DNA of 59,468 nucleotides. Origin: Rhizopus sp. PT2906 (lineage: Eukaryota; Mucoromycota; Mucoromycetes; Mucorales; Rhizopodaceae). The translations under genes were made by a program, and so were the position numbers. Numbering within the stretch: position 1 is the stretch's first letter; every line of letters begins with the position of its first letter. The notes beneath the pieces are model-generated. The model was given only the letters and a program-made list of their open reading frames with translations, made no database searches and was not told the DNA's origin. Below are positions 42,120 through 53,950 of the stretch, piece by piece. The DNA is taken from the NCBI GenBank assembly GCA_025529335.1, contig JAMYHX010000255.1, positions 1 through 59,468 on the forward strand, in the 5' to 3' direction.

Positions 42120-44090
42120 TCAGAAAGTAGCGGCGAAGTGTTCAAATTCTGCAGTTTTGGAGGGACTGCGTTTTGGATCAAACTGAGGGAATGTAGCCCC
42201 GAAAAGAAGAGTTGCGAGGCCAGATAAGCCTATGGCCATAGCACTTAAACTGTCACGAACATGGGTGGCTTTTCCTGCGAGAACAGAAGGGCAATCCGGA
42301 TTAACACATTGGAATGTGCCGTTCACAGCTTTCAGTTTGGTGTTTTCAGTAACTCACAAAGGACGCTGGAGCTTCTTGAAGCAAAAAAGGCAAGTTTGCG
42401 AGATGTTATGTCTGTTAATAATACATACAGAAGTGTACAAACTATTCTTTCTTGACTTCCATTGACCTCCATATTTCAAATGCCCTTTGATTGTGGGACC
42501 AACACAATAGCCTCTATCACCAACAAACATAATATGTTGTGATTTATCAGAGCCTGTAACGTATCGACGTTTATTGGAGCATAATTTATCAATATATCTT
42601 GGCATTTGCAGCTCATAGGTACGGTTCTGTCTTACTCTTGTTGGTAAGTAGTAGAAATTTCTCAATTGCTCTCGATGTCTTGCGGTTTGTTGATACCACT
42701 CTTCAAGTCTGGTAACGCTTTCGTCTTTTTTGATACTTTTTCTACTAGCTACATTTCCAGCGCTCGATATCCTTTGTGTGTTTGCTTTCTTCGCTCTTTG
42801 GAGTTGTAATCGAAGCTTTTGTGCTCCACTGCCGTAATCTATTTGCTCTGACTTCACCTTAAAGGGTTTTTCAAGTTTTTTTAAAAAAAAAAAACGACTT
42901 CGAAGGCTGTTTACTTTTCTTTTCTCGCTTTAGTCGTTCGAGTTTAGGAACCAGGTGTATCTTTAAGAGTGCAGTAATTACACCGTTGAATAGCCTGGTA
43001 TAACGGAGCTTGTTAGACCATAAGTTCTTAAAGTTGGCCATATATTTGTTAAGAGCCATCTTCATCGGGTATGGTTCGATTGATTCATCCACCATCGTGT
43101 CTCTTTTCGGAAGAGCATCGAATAAGACTTTTTCAAAAAGATGCTTTGTCAGTTTGTCTATATCAGCACCTCTGGGGCCGAAATGGCGTGCATGTATTGT
43201 CTATAAGTGACCGCTCTTGAAAAGATTAGCAAATTCCTTTTCTAAAGCTACTGTTGGTGTACAGTCCTTGTTTAAAGGTAAAGGAAAATGTACAATGTCG
43301 CCCTGCACGGGAAAGTCTTTTGGAAGGATCTCTTGAACATTTACACCGTTTTGTTCTTCTAATACAACGGTATTGTTGCCTTCGTTGATGAATGTTGCAC
43401 TCTTCAAAGCAACACAAGCTTATACAGCTGGATATCATAAGCAATAATATAATCACTCACCGAAACCATGGCTTGATCTATAGCGTACAGGAAGGCATCT
43501 CTGATATCCACAGATAAATCTGATTGTAAAAGAGGAAGCAAAGACGTACTGAAGGGGCTTATAGGTATTTCTTCTGGGACGCTAACACTGGGCTCATACT
43601 GTTCCATAGCCTCTTCTCCGCTATCAATTTCCTTTTTAACTCTATGGGCAATGTTATCGAACTGCTCTTCCACATAATCTTTCCACATTTGTATTGGTGT
43701 TGTCTCTTTTCTTTCAGGAAATTCTCTATCTCTGTTGCCTTTAGTTGTATTCTGGATTCAGTATTGGTAACGGTTCCTCTAGGCAATCGAGATCGTGACA
43801 ACATATTTTGGCGAAGCTCATTTAAGCTTCGGTTTGCTCTATAGCACTCGCGAATGTCCTCAGAAACCCGTATTTCTAACTACTCCATAAAGTCATTCAT
43901 GAGGAATTCATCTCTGTCTTTTGCTGTAAATGGGCGCTTTGATGATGTCCCTATCTCTTCTACACTTTCACTTCTTGATCTTTTTGTTGTTCTTGTCACC
44001 CAAGAAGCAAGTGGATTTACTACAGTTGACTCAGGAACGTAGTTACTTCTTTGACGCTTCTTTTCATGTATTACAAAAACTTTATATATT
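42120..44090 (-). pseudogene. Fanzor/TnpB-like RNA-guided-nuclease family gene, copy B, decayed
   Basis: Minus-strand chain of frames. N-terminal part: ASWVTRTTKRSRSESVEEIG, RPFTAKDRDEFLMNDFME, then TAG; NMLSRSRLPRGTVTNTESR; MWKDYVEEQFDNIAHRVKKE; FKNLWSNKLRYTRLFNGVIT. After a frame break in a poly-T/A run (about 42877-42895) the C-terminal frame reads QHIMFVGDRGYCVGPTIKGH, YTSVCIINRHNISQTCLFCF, an in-frame TGA (42354-42356), FQCVNPDCPSVLAGKATHVR and DSLSAMAIGLSGL. SQTCxxC followed by CxxxxC and then a conserved Arg-Asp-Ser is the TnpB/Fanzor zinc ribbon plus RuvC-III signature. The RuvC-I Asp region is not visible, and the usual Glu before xxTSQTC is Arg (INRHNISQTC). Clearly non-functional. 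Fanzor proteins are eukaryotic TnpB relatives known from fungi. Confidence 0.6.
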
Positions 44091-44523
44091 GTAGACTATG
44101 TGTTTTCCAACAAATATAAGAGAGAAAAGAAAGGAACTTTATATGTGTCATTATTCATTGATGATTTCATTGTTATATTACACTTTATTCAACTTCAGAC
44201 AACACAATGAAATGTTCTTTCTTATATTATTCAGTCTACAATAGCCAAAATAAGACAATTATGAAATTTAACTATTTGCCTCAGAAGAATAAATAATCAC
44301 TTGATACTTTTAAATAGAATAAAGACATTTGTTGTAAAAACCAAATTCAATTTCAATACCTACAAGGTGGAGTGTGTTGCTGTATCAGACCAGTCTGTGC
44401 CCCTCTTTTTTTCAAGTGTGTGGTCTTTTTTTTTGATAATGCAGAAAACTAGAAAGTGTATGATTTATTTGTTTATTATCAATTAACTAACAATTAAATA
44501 TAGACGTTGTCAATAAACATCCT

Positions 44524-45060
44524 TCAAAATTTAACTAAGTCTATATTCTGACAAAGAGGCTCATAAGATAGCAGGGACAAGGCTGGGTCTGAAGGTTCAA
44601 TAAAAACAAACAAATAAGAGACATCTTCCATTTGAGACTCCATTATGTGTGGCTCAGAGGGCTTACAATCATCCGCAATACTTCTGTGCTCGTTGTCATA
44701 GAAAAAGGGGACAGATCCTGTGTGATTAACGCAATGGTTTGTAGAAAGAGTCTTTTGCAAAGTCTGCTTACTAATCCAGTCTTCTGAATGGAAATAGCGT
44801 GCAACGGCAAATTTAATCAGAGCACGGATGTATCTTGATACGTCTTCTATGCGATTACAATCGTGCATGAAAGATAGATTGATTCGCCCTTCTTTGTAGC
44901 ATCAGCGTATTTAGGGTCACATAGGGGTTTAACGTCGCAAGGGTCAATATCGTCCTTTAAGATAACCTTGAATTTCTTGAGTCGGAATCTAAGTTCATCT
45001 GTATAGTCGCTGTGTATCAAAAGAGCCACTACGTTACGGCCCGGGCAGTGGATGCCCAGG
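44524..45060 (-). pseudogene. Possible non-LTR retrotransposon ORF1 relic
   Basis: Frame 45060-44890 reads NRVLGIHCPGRNVVALLIHS, DYTDELRFRLKKFKVILKDD, IDPCDVKPLCDPKYADATKK. After a shift, 44868-44524 continues MHDCNRIEDVSRYIRALIKF with HSEDWISKQTLQKTL. I associate the LGIHxPGRN...LLIH...FDPC pattern with ORF1-type proteins of Mucorales non-LTR elements, from memory only. No endonuclease or RT is present. At least one frameshift. Confidence 0.35.
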
Positions 45061-45900
45061 ACACGGTTACTGTTGATGTTCAGTTTGGGTAATCAATATT
45101 ACAGTTGTCCGATATGTGCGTGAGCCTTAGTGGGAAGGTAGAGGTATTGAAAGCCTTGGTTTTCCGAGCGTGGCTTCAAAAGTCATGCAGTAGTTTCTTG
45201 CTGTTGTTACTGCAATAAGCTCTTCTTAAAGCGAGGGACCTGGCTGGGGCCATGCCAAGACGTGGAGACGGTGCTATGATTTATGCTGTTCAAGAGACAA
45301 ATAAGTTGAAAAAGATGCTGTTTATAGATTTATATGCATGATAACAATAAAGACTGACTTTTTTGAATCTCTTTTAAACGTGTTTCTCACCCTCTCTTTT
45401 TAATGTTAAATCAAATGACAGAGCGTTTATGCTATTAATGCCATGGGTTTGTTTGCTAGAATCATCGGTTTGCGTAAATATTCAAGTTTTGGCTGACGTA
45501 ATACTTCGCAACATGGATTTCAAAACATGATTAGGTAATCATGCGTTTGATTACTACTACCATTTCCTTTTTTTGAGGACAAAAAAGTGTATTGTTATTC
45601 GTTGAGAGAATGGCCTAAGCACACACGATTGTCTGAATTTTAATGTGTAGACGTCATCCAAATGACTCACCTTGCTATATAAATAAAATTTCCCTCTTTT
45701 TCTTCTTTTTTTATATAATTTTCCTACACATTTTAATTTTTCTATAATACAGCTATCAAATATTTGCGACTATAACTACAACTATCACTACTTTGCTTAT
45801 AAAGATAATCAAAATTTCGTCAATAATTACAGTTATAGATATTATACAACGAGCTGTTGTATATACAATCAATTATGCTCTTTCGCACAAACATCCATTG

Positions 45901-47355
45901 ATGCCGGCGTTGGATACTGTTGATACACCCACAACAATGAACGTAACAACTTCGGAAATATGTTCATCACCTACAGACATAAAGAAACCAACAATACACC
46001 AACCCACAAACAAACAACAACGTAAGAGTCGCTCTTTTCACCTTCTTATTCGGGAAATAAAAAGGCTCCGTGATGAAAATTCAACCTTACGTAATAGCGT
46101 TGCTTTGTTGAAAAATGACATTAGAGATGCAACCGTCTCAAGGCAGAACACAGATGCTAGTCACAAACGATTTTATGATGAATGCATGGACAAGAATAGC
46201 AAGTTAGAAATGGATTTAATGGACAAGGAGGATGAAATCAGACAATTGAAAAAACAAATTGAAGATCTGCAATCTCGGGTTAACTCCGGCGGAGGATTAA
46301 CGTTACATGATGCGGCCTATTTTAAGAATAAGGACTCCCTCATGTTTGGTTGTTATGAATTTGAAGAAGATGAGATGCAATGCCAGCCTGTTGCCAAGGA
46401 AACAGCTTTACCTGAAGCTGTGGCCGAAATGGACAAGCCTGCATTAGACGAAACAATTTCTGAAGTACATGCAACGGTTGAGGAAGAGAATGAGGAAGAG
46501 GAGGAAGAACCACAACAGTCTTTTGAAGAAGTTGCCATCTCTTATATACATCAGGCTATATTATCAAAGCTTTCTAGTGCTCGTGTCAGATTGGAATTAG
46601 ACGATCTTATTATCAAGTACGATCCTACACCGGAAGCTATTTCTGCTGCCTTGGCCAGTGCCTTTTTACATTGGGTATCTTCCTCGCTCAGCTTGATGGA
46701 TAAATCCCAGACTGCTGCTAAAGTATTTGCTACAAAGATACAATCCGGCATCACTGACTTTTGGGAAGCTATATTGCAATATTATGCAGCTGAAGAGGAA
46801 TGTCAACTGCAGTTGTTGAAACAAATCGAATTAATTCTTACCGATGCTGATAAATTGAAATTCTCCGGTATTATCATCAGCCATTTTGATCGACTTATTT
46901 TGATGCTTTACAAATACCATGTTGTTGATGATGATGCTGTCATTGCCTGGTGGAAAGATCCTGCGAGTGATACAGTCTCCCAACAGATTCGCTCAGTGAC
47001 TACTCGTTTCGTTGAATGGGTTCAAGAAGATGATGAAGAGAGTGAACAGGGCGACGGTGAAGATGACAGTGATGATGACAATGATGATGCAGATAATACC
47101 AATAATGATGATAATGACCGAGACCATGAAGATGACACAAACAGCAGTGAAATCGAATCTGAAGATGAACAAGAAATTATCAACAGTATTCTTGATACTC
47201 ATAACAAATACTGCTGCATCTGCCTTTTGGAAACAGACAACAAGACCGACTCACCTACATCTATGACCAAATTAAATGAGTGTAGCTGCTATAGTAAATA
47301 TTCCGATGCACCTGCCATCCCAAAACCCAAGAAATCAGTAACGATTTCGTTGTAA
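45901..47355 (+). CDS. Uncharacterised coiled-coil acidic protein
   Basis: Intronless, 484 residues from the ATG at 45901 (MPALDTVDTPTTMNV). The frame is open upstream to 45793, but that part is hydrophobic and leader-like. A coiled coil occupies about residues 55-145 (FHLLIREIKRLRDENSTLRN, then MDLMDKEDEIRQLKKQIED). A Glu-rich stretch (EEENEEEEEEPQ) follows, then a helical domain of about 170 residues (AISYIHQAILSKLSSARVRL to DDAVIAWWKDP) and an acidic Asp/Asn tract. The tail has four clustered cysteines (YCCICLL ... NECSCY) that could bind metal. The overall plan (coiled coil, helical W2/MIF4G-like part with a WW near the end, acidic tail) recalls translation-factor C-termini, but I cannot assign a family. 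Confidence 0.72.
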   Translation: MPALDTVDTPTTMNVTTSEICSSPTDIKKPTIHQPTNKQQRKSRSFHLLIREIKRLRDENSTLRNSVALLKNDIRDATVSRQNTDASHKRFYDECMDKNSKLEMDLMDKEDEIRQLKKQIEDLQSRVNSGGGLTLHDAAYFKNKDSLMFGCYEFEEDEMQCQPVAKETALPEAVAEMDKPALDETISEVHATVEEENEEEEEEPQQSFEEVAISYIHQAILSKLSSARVRLELDDLIIKYDPTPEAISAALASAFLHWVSSSLSLMDKSQTAAKVFATKIQSGITDFWEAILQYYAAEEECQLQLLKQIELILTDADKLKFSGIIISHFDRLILMLYKYHVVDDDAVIAWWKDPASDTVSQQIRSVTTRFVEWVQEDDEESEQGDGEDDSDDDNDDADNTNNDDNDRDHEDDTNSSEIESEDEQEIINSILDTHNKYCCICLLETDNKTDSPTSMTKLNECSCYSKYSDAPAIPKPKKSVTISL

Positions 47356-49405
47356 ATATCCTCCCATTTAGACCATAATAAATAAAATTCAAGTTAGCAA
47401 AGTATATACTTTATTTGAAGTTTGAAAAAGGGGTTTGTATGTGGGCATAAGTATACAAAGCATGTTACACACCAAAGTAATAACAAACAAACCCTTTTAC
47501 AAATGCGGTAGAGCATAGATTTTACAGCCTCAAGTTATTCATAAACATGTAGAAATGGAACAGAGTGACCAAGATGTAGTCATAAAGGGCGGTGAGTGTT
47601 TTATTTGAAGGCTTCTAAAAGGATAGGAGCAAACGTTACACTATTCGGCATTGGTTACTCGACTAGTTTCTTTTCGGCAATGATATCTCAAGTTAATACA
47701 AGGGAATATGAACGTATAAATGTCATATTTATCAAGGCATTATGGTATGATGACCTTTTACAAGAATAGTTGGTAATTCTTACATCATCATGATCTATCT
47801 GGATCCCTGAAAAATAGACTTTGATTGACACGTACCTGATGCATATTTTTCTTGTACTTGATTGACCTGCTATCTATGTAACATAGGTAGTGACTACCTC
47901 CTTAATACGTTATTTACAGTCAAGCTGTTGGGCTTTTTAATATTAAAACATTGCATGAAAAGTGATTGGTTCAAAATAAATCTATTTTATTTGCAATAAA
48001 GTGATTGTTACTTGCTCCAACAGTGGGCAAGATCGTGCTCAAGGGAAAAAGAAAAAAGTTGGCAATAGAGTACTCCTTAAATGTGGTATATCCAAGAAAG
48101 CTGACAGTGTGTACTTTCTGGTGCGTGTAGTGTTCATTGTGCTCAGCCTTGTTGCCTTAGCAACAGCGAAGCGCCAAGAACGTGATATAATCCTTCCTTA
48201 TTTAGACCCGGTCCGAACACCCGCCTAAACTTCGCCTATAAACAGAAATAGGTAACCCCACTTTGTTTCCATTTGGTTGGTCTACTCCTTTCAAGAAAAA
48301 AAATTCTTTATTTTGCCATATCCATTCCAAGCCAACAGAGGAGACAAGGAGAATGGGGATTGTAAACAAAAAAGCAATGTTTTTAATAGTTTAAAAAAAA
48401 ACCCACATACATAAACAGTATTCTGTAAAAACGCGCTATAGCGTGAACAGAAGACTGACATTCTTGTTGCACGTTAAGCTTCTAGAATATCCAGGTTATG
48501 GACATGTGGTTGCTTATTCCGTTAAATGGCAAGTATAAAGAATAATAAAGCTCATTCATAAAATAATAGTACATCCTTTGACCATTTTACTATTTAGCTG
48601 CGGACGATCATTATCAGCACGTTTTATTTTCTATTCGCTTGGTCGATCAAAGCCAAAAATAAAAACAGGGTCAAGTGATGACAAGCAAATCATTTTGGGT
48701 TTGCGCGACATTCTGTCGAAAGTAATGGAAAATAGTCAATGTTACGTACGGTATTTTATATACAAATAAGTAGACTTACTAAAGATGATCCAGCCGCGGG
48801 TAAACTACGGATGCATATTGCTTTTATTTTCTAAAGTTCAATCAGTTGATCTTTTTCTTTTTCATGCAATGACGAAAGTTCGTGTGTCCTTTTAATAAAA
48901 TGCGAAAATTAATAAAGTGCTGCGAAACGGATGTAAATAATCCTAATGCAAAAAAATAGTCTATCAGTTATTTTCATTAAAACCCACTGCGGGTGATTCG
49001 TTGTAGGTTACATTTTTTCTCTTCCAAGGAGGCTGAACTATGATGTAACCCTCACTAAATTTAACCCAACAAAAATCACTGCAGATTAACTAAAGCTACG
49101 TGTTTTGGTAAATGAAAATAGTGAAAACTCAAGTTATGTTACAATTCAATACAATATGACTCAAAGACAATAGAAATAACTTGTCAGGGCAATATTATTT
49201 TCGATCATTCTATGATGAAACCATCAAATAATGCTTCAAGTGATCACAAAAAGCTATTTTTTTTCTTCCGCAGCATTTTCGCCATTCTTCCATAAATAAA
49301 CACTGTGCCACAGTTTAAGCGCGCTTATATAAATGGATAATTTTCTTTCTTTCCCTTCTTTTATTAATTCTCTTTTTTTTTATTTATTATTGCATCTCTA
49401 AAAAA
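47356..49405. other. Intergenic region, 2 kb
   Basis: No supported gene. A 75-codon plus-strand frame (48001-48228) has a hydrophobic central stretch and somewhat higher GC than its surroundings, but no recognised domain; it may be part of a decayed repeat. The 48240-49400 segment is AT-rich with no structure noted. Confidence 0.45.
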
Positions 49406-49867
49406 ATGACTGAATCTATTCAATTCTATGACCAAGAAGATATTTACCCTAATATCTTCTTGAATACTTTCCAGGAGAAAGTAAGCAAAAGATTATCATT
49501 CTCTAAATTACTGCAAAAAAAGCCAACGATCATGGGTCGAAAGCTCAGTATCTTTTCTCGTCAAAAAAAACCTGAGTTGAAATTGGTGATCCCAATGACA
49601 CTTGAAAGAAAAGAAACAAACTCAACACACGCCAGCAGCACAGATGATGAATTGATAACGACACCTACAAGCGAATCATTCAGTCTATCTTCAACACAAC
49701 TTCAGACAGCTGTAACAACCCCTTCTTCAAAGAGTCTAATCGATTACTCGGGTCAGGGATACTCTAACTTTTATATCAAATTGCCTAATGGAAGCTGGAT
49801 GGTGAGAATTAGAGATAGCCAAAGAAGGATTGTTGGTACATTCGAGATTGATGGATCCATGATTTAA
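49406..49867 (+). CDS. Small uncharacterised basic protein
   Basis: Intronless, 153 residues, start MTESIQFYDQEDIYPNIF. Ser/Thr-rich disordered middle. The C-terminus YSNFYIKLPNGSWMVRIRDS, then QRRIVGTFEIDGSMI, looks like a small conserved beta module. TATA-like sequence (CTTATATAAATG) lies about 80 bp upstream and a T-rich tract immediately upstream, which with the full-length frame supports a real gene. I do not recognise the family; probably lineage-specific. Confidence 0.65.
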   Translation: MTESIQFYDQEDIYPNIFLNTFQEKVSKRLSFSKLLQKKPTIMGRKLSIFSRQKKPELKLVIPMTLERKETNSTHASSTDDELITTPTSESFSLSSTQLQTAVTTPSSKSLIDYSGQGYSNFYIKLPNGSWMVRIRDSQRRIVGTFEIDGSMI

Positions 49868-52800
49868 ACCCTGTATTTCTATGTAAATAACACTGTTACT
49901 CTAAATGCATCTATACATACATACACACATCCATATACCCCCTCTTTCTCTCTTATCATATTCCACTCCCTTACACAAAAAGAAAAAAAACTTCCTAATA
50001 TATTCACATCTCCTTTGTACATTCTTCTTCATTCTCCTTTGACCTTTATTCTTATGCCTTTAAACACCATCCTTTTTATTTTATGTATTTTCATAATTAT
50101 CAATAAATTACTATAGAAATTTCTAAATGTCTTTTCAATGATCATCTTTTTCAATTTATCATTGTCTTTTTTTTTCGATTCTCCATGGTTGTGCAAATCG
50201 AAAATGCTGCTTAGAGATGTTAAGCCTCAGTAACACAAGGAATCATCTAATCCAAGTAGGAAAACCACGAAAAACGCCCAAGAGAAAAGCTTGCCAGGTT
50301 GAGGATGATCATATGCATCAATATCAGAAAGTATCCCCCTCCATATCCCCTCAACTGCTCTCAAGTGCATTTTATGCTAAGTGGATGTGCATCCTTTTTT
50401 CTTTTTATCATTCAATCTTGACATTAGAATACCGCGGGCTCAATAGGGACGCATTTAATTTATGCGGGACAATCAATACTCTACTGTAGACAGATTCATT
50501 CAAATAGGATGACTAGCAAGAGAACTTTTTTTTTCTTTATTCCCCCCACGGAAGCTGATACTATCGTTACTAGTCAAGTTTAAGGATTCCTGTTTGCAGT
50601 AAATTGACCCCATTACCAAACTGGCAGGCATATCTTTAGAGGGGTCGTCTGCAGTACAAGCCACCAAGCAATCCCCCAATTATGGTACGGTTAAATGGGC
50701 ACAAGAAATCGAAGGGGGGAATCACGTTTGTTGCTAGGCAACCGATAGATATTAGCTGATTGTATTTCAAGGTGGTTAATAAACGATATATTTTTTGTTT
50801 GTATGCTTCAATATTTTACAACATCACTACAGATCAATAGAAGCACATTCTAGAAGAAAATTGCTCCTGACAAACTTGCGTGAATGCTGATGATGCTATT
50901 TAGTAACCGGAAAAAAGTTAAACAATAGCGTCATAATTAAAGAACATAATAGAAAAGACGTTCTTCAGCTCATATGAGAGCAACTTCCAGCACAAAAGTA
51001 CCCCGTGCCAATTCATATTGTTTCCAAGAGGCGTTTGATGCTATATCATCACAATAACATGTTGCAAATGAGAATATCGCGAGTACTCTGCAGCACAGAA
51101 GATGTCACTTTCAAAAGAAGACAAGAGGGGGCATTTCGAACATTTTACTTGGACTATCTTTGAGGATTGAGTGCATTTATGTTTGATTGTCAATGTTCTC
51201 TTTGTCTCCTTTTTGATTGATTCTATTAGCAGAACATACTCTATGGTTTATCATCGCTGAAGTAAAAAAGAAACTTGCTTTCAATGTTTTACGAAAATGT
51301 TTTCAAATAAAAGGTAAAGATAGAGATCACTTGGCATTAGTAGTTATCTATTCAAAAGAAATCAGAATAATTTACGTAACATTAAGCATACCTTACCACC
51401 AAATATATATTCAAAGCAATAATAGGTAGTACAATGTCATCAAATGAGCCAACGTTGGCTTTTGATGACGCGAGATATGCGAGATGTCATAGATAGTCTT
51501 TGTAATTGTTGATTTTTAAACCATAACAAATCGAATTCTATTTTATATCATACGAGTTTAAAAAAGTCGCAAGAGCTAGCCTTTATACATTAGCATGCTT
51601 AGGAAGACATCGGAGGTCTAACGGCTTTAGGCTGAATAAAAGAGCAAGCATAATCCCAATCAGACTACGTTGACTAGCTTGATTAAGGAAGGAATGCCTA
51701 AATCGCTATATATAACGTTGAGGTTATTCTACAGTTCAAAGAAATGAATTCCAGCGTATTTTCAAAAAGAAAAGATAATGCGTACTTTTATTGCCTTTGG
51801 TATTTTTGAAGTGCCAAGACGAAAATGTATGAAGCCATCGGCATTTGTTGACATACTAGGAAAAAGGGAGAGAGAATATGCCTACAGCTAATTGGTAATT
51901 CCCAACAGACAAACTTTGCGAATAAGGAATTGATGCGAAACCAGCTCTTTTGTGAGTATTACTTATGGTCGAAACCAAGGCATTCTTGGTGTATACTTTG
52001 GTAATATAATGTAAATACATTAGAAAGCATGGGAATTGACTTTGAAGGAAAGAAGCAAAACATCAATTTTCGAAAGATAACTGGTATTACTTTTTCTTTA
52101 GCTGTAAAGAATATGATTTCTTTTGAACGATTTAAAAGACAAATCTAAAGATATATTTGCAGTGCATTGTAATACTTGATCTTCAGAAATTATTCGCACA
52201 CAATGTAAGCTCAATAACAACTACACTTTAATTGGCTATCAATCCTTTCGTTATTATTAAAAAGGCAATAAATTTTGTCTTTTTGAGAGAAAATAAATGT
52301 GGTCAGCACTTATAAAAAGCATGTAACTAAAAAAAAGCTGCTAGAAACTCTGTTTAAATAATTTGATCTTGACTTTTCTTGCTTCTTATGAATCCTCTTC
52401 TTTATAATGTAAGCATTAAATATCAATGTAATAACTGATTTACTAATCATCTCTTTATTCATTCTTTTGTTTCTGATGTGCTCTCTTTTATTATCATTTG
52501 TTGTTTGAAGCTATCATTTTTTATCAATGTGCAAATAATTTGTGAATAAAGTATAAACTCCTGCAATAGGTCTGACTGCTAGTGTATAAATATAATGTAA
52601 CATTACAGCTTATTACCATGGTTTCACCACTGCTAACAAAACAATTGATCTATATAGGGTCTTGTTTAGATTATTATCTGTAAAAATGCTAGTTCATATG
52701 TTCCTAAGCGTTTAAAGTGTTAAGCATATGTATATAATGCAGTGTGTCAGCATGTATATCAGTTTTATTCTAACACAATGTAAGGTAACCCAAGTGCGGC

Positions 52801-53267
52801 GTGGGATTAAACCCGTAGATTGGTAAGATAAGCACTGTAAGGGACCAGACTAATAAAAAAGGCAAGATACACAAAGCCACAGTAAGGTAAGAGTAACCGT
52901 ATCTCAAAAAGCTATTGATGAATATAAAGGAGCTATAGGTTTGTGCAAACTGAATTGGTTTAGATTTGAATATGTTCGGATTTTATAATCTTATTACAAC
53001 TTAGTTTTATTTACGATGAAAGAATCATTGAATGATCTTCAAGAATAAGGGCGGTTGTTAACCTTACAATTCGATGATATAGGTTATTCATTCCTTGAGC
53101 TTTTTTTTTTCAGATGCTTAGCCATGTGTGATGTAAGCATATTTATATTTTATAGATTACACATAGCTTTTAGTAACAGGATATTCCATGTACGACTAGA
53201 CGAGTGGCTACATTTACTGCGTTCATATGACTGTGTAACCATTCTATTTCCTAGGCAACTGTAGCTA

Positions 53268-53321
<54 letters not shown>

Positions 53322-53950
53322 GCCTCTTTGCTGTCATGATTAATTATCAAATCATTTGATGCTCATTGGCTAAGATATATTTAGATATTTTTTAAAAGAA
53401 AAAGATAAAGAAATAAAAAGAGAGAGAACAAAAGGGAGAGTGGAAGAAAGATAGAAAGTAGCAGTAAGTCAATAGATTCCGATTGCGATTGTAACTAGTC
53501 GCTAATGATCTACTACTACACGAGGTACATGTACCCGATGTCTTTTAAAAAGATGAACGAAATGATGTACCATTGGGGTAATAGGAAAGTGAAATATATA
53601 AAAAAGATTTTTGACATCAGCAAACAAGCCCCGGCTTTGAACTTTTTTTTCTATTTTCACTCTTTTTTTTTCCCATTTTTTATAGTAAAATTTTTTATTT
53701 ATTCCCTTTTTTTCTTCTTCTTTTTTTTCTTTATAATATTCTTCTTCAACGCTCCGTTAATAAGTCTATATTCTTTTATCTTTTAAGCTGATTCCGCAAA
53801 TAAACCAGGCATCTCCGAACAGGTATGTAACATTCACCATAAAACTGTGTTGCGTTTCACATTATAAAAATATTATTTTTGACATTTTTATTCTTTGTGT
53901 ATTTTCTTTTTTTTTTTTTCTTCTTTCCTTTTCGCCATCTCAGTTTCCTC
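49868..53950. other. Long intergenic region, 4 kb
   Basis: No confident gene. A 90-codon frame (50217-50489) ends with EYRGLNRDAFNLCGTIN, which faintly resembles the RuvC-III NRD motif of TnpB-like proteins, but the match is too short to call. A 70-codon frame at 51217-51429 has no motif. The last 500 bp, T-rich and pyrimidine-rich, are the likely promoter and leader of the NDT80-family gene. Confidence 0.4.
53273..53317 (+). repeat. T45 homopolymer
   Basis: Uninterrupted run of 45 thymines about 630 bp upstream of the NDT80-family start codon; the longest homopolymer in the window. Confidence 0.85.

Noticed and set aside
50217..50489. Frame ending in an NRD-like motif resembling TnpB RuvC-III
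   Set aside because: The match is about ten residues with no zinc ribbon or other supporting motif.
52780..52870. GC-richer patch resembling a structured RNA
   Set aside because: No cloverleaf, snRNA or snoRNA box could be made out.
53150..53350. 66-codon minus-strand frame with a run of lysines
   Set aside because: The poly-Lys is only the T45 homopolymer read on the other strand.
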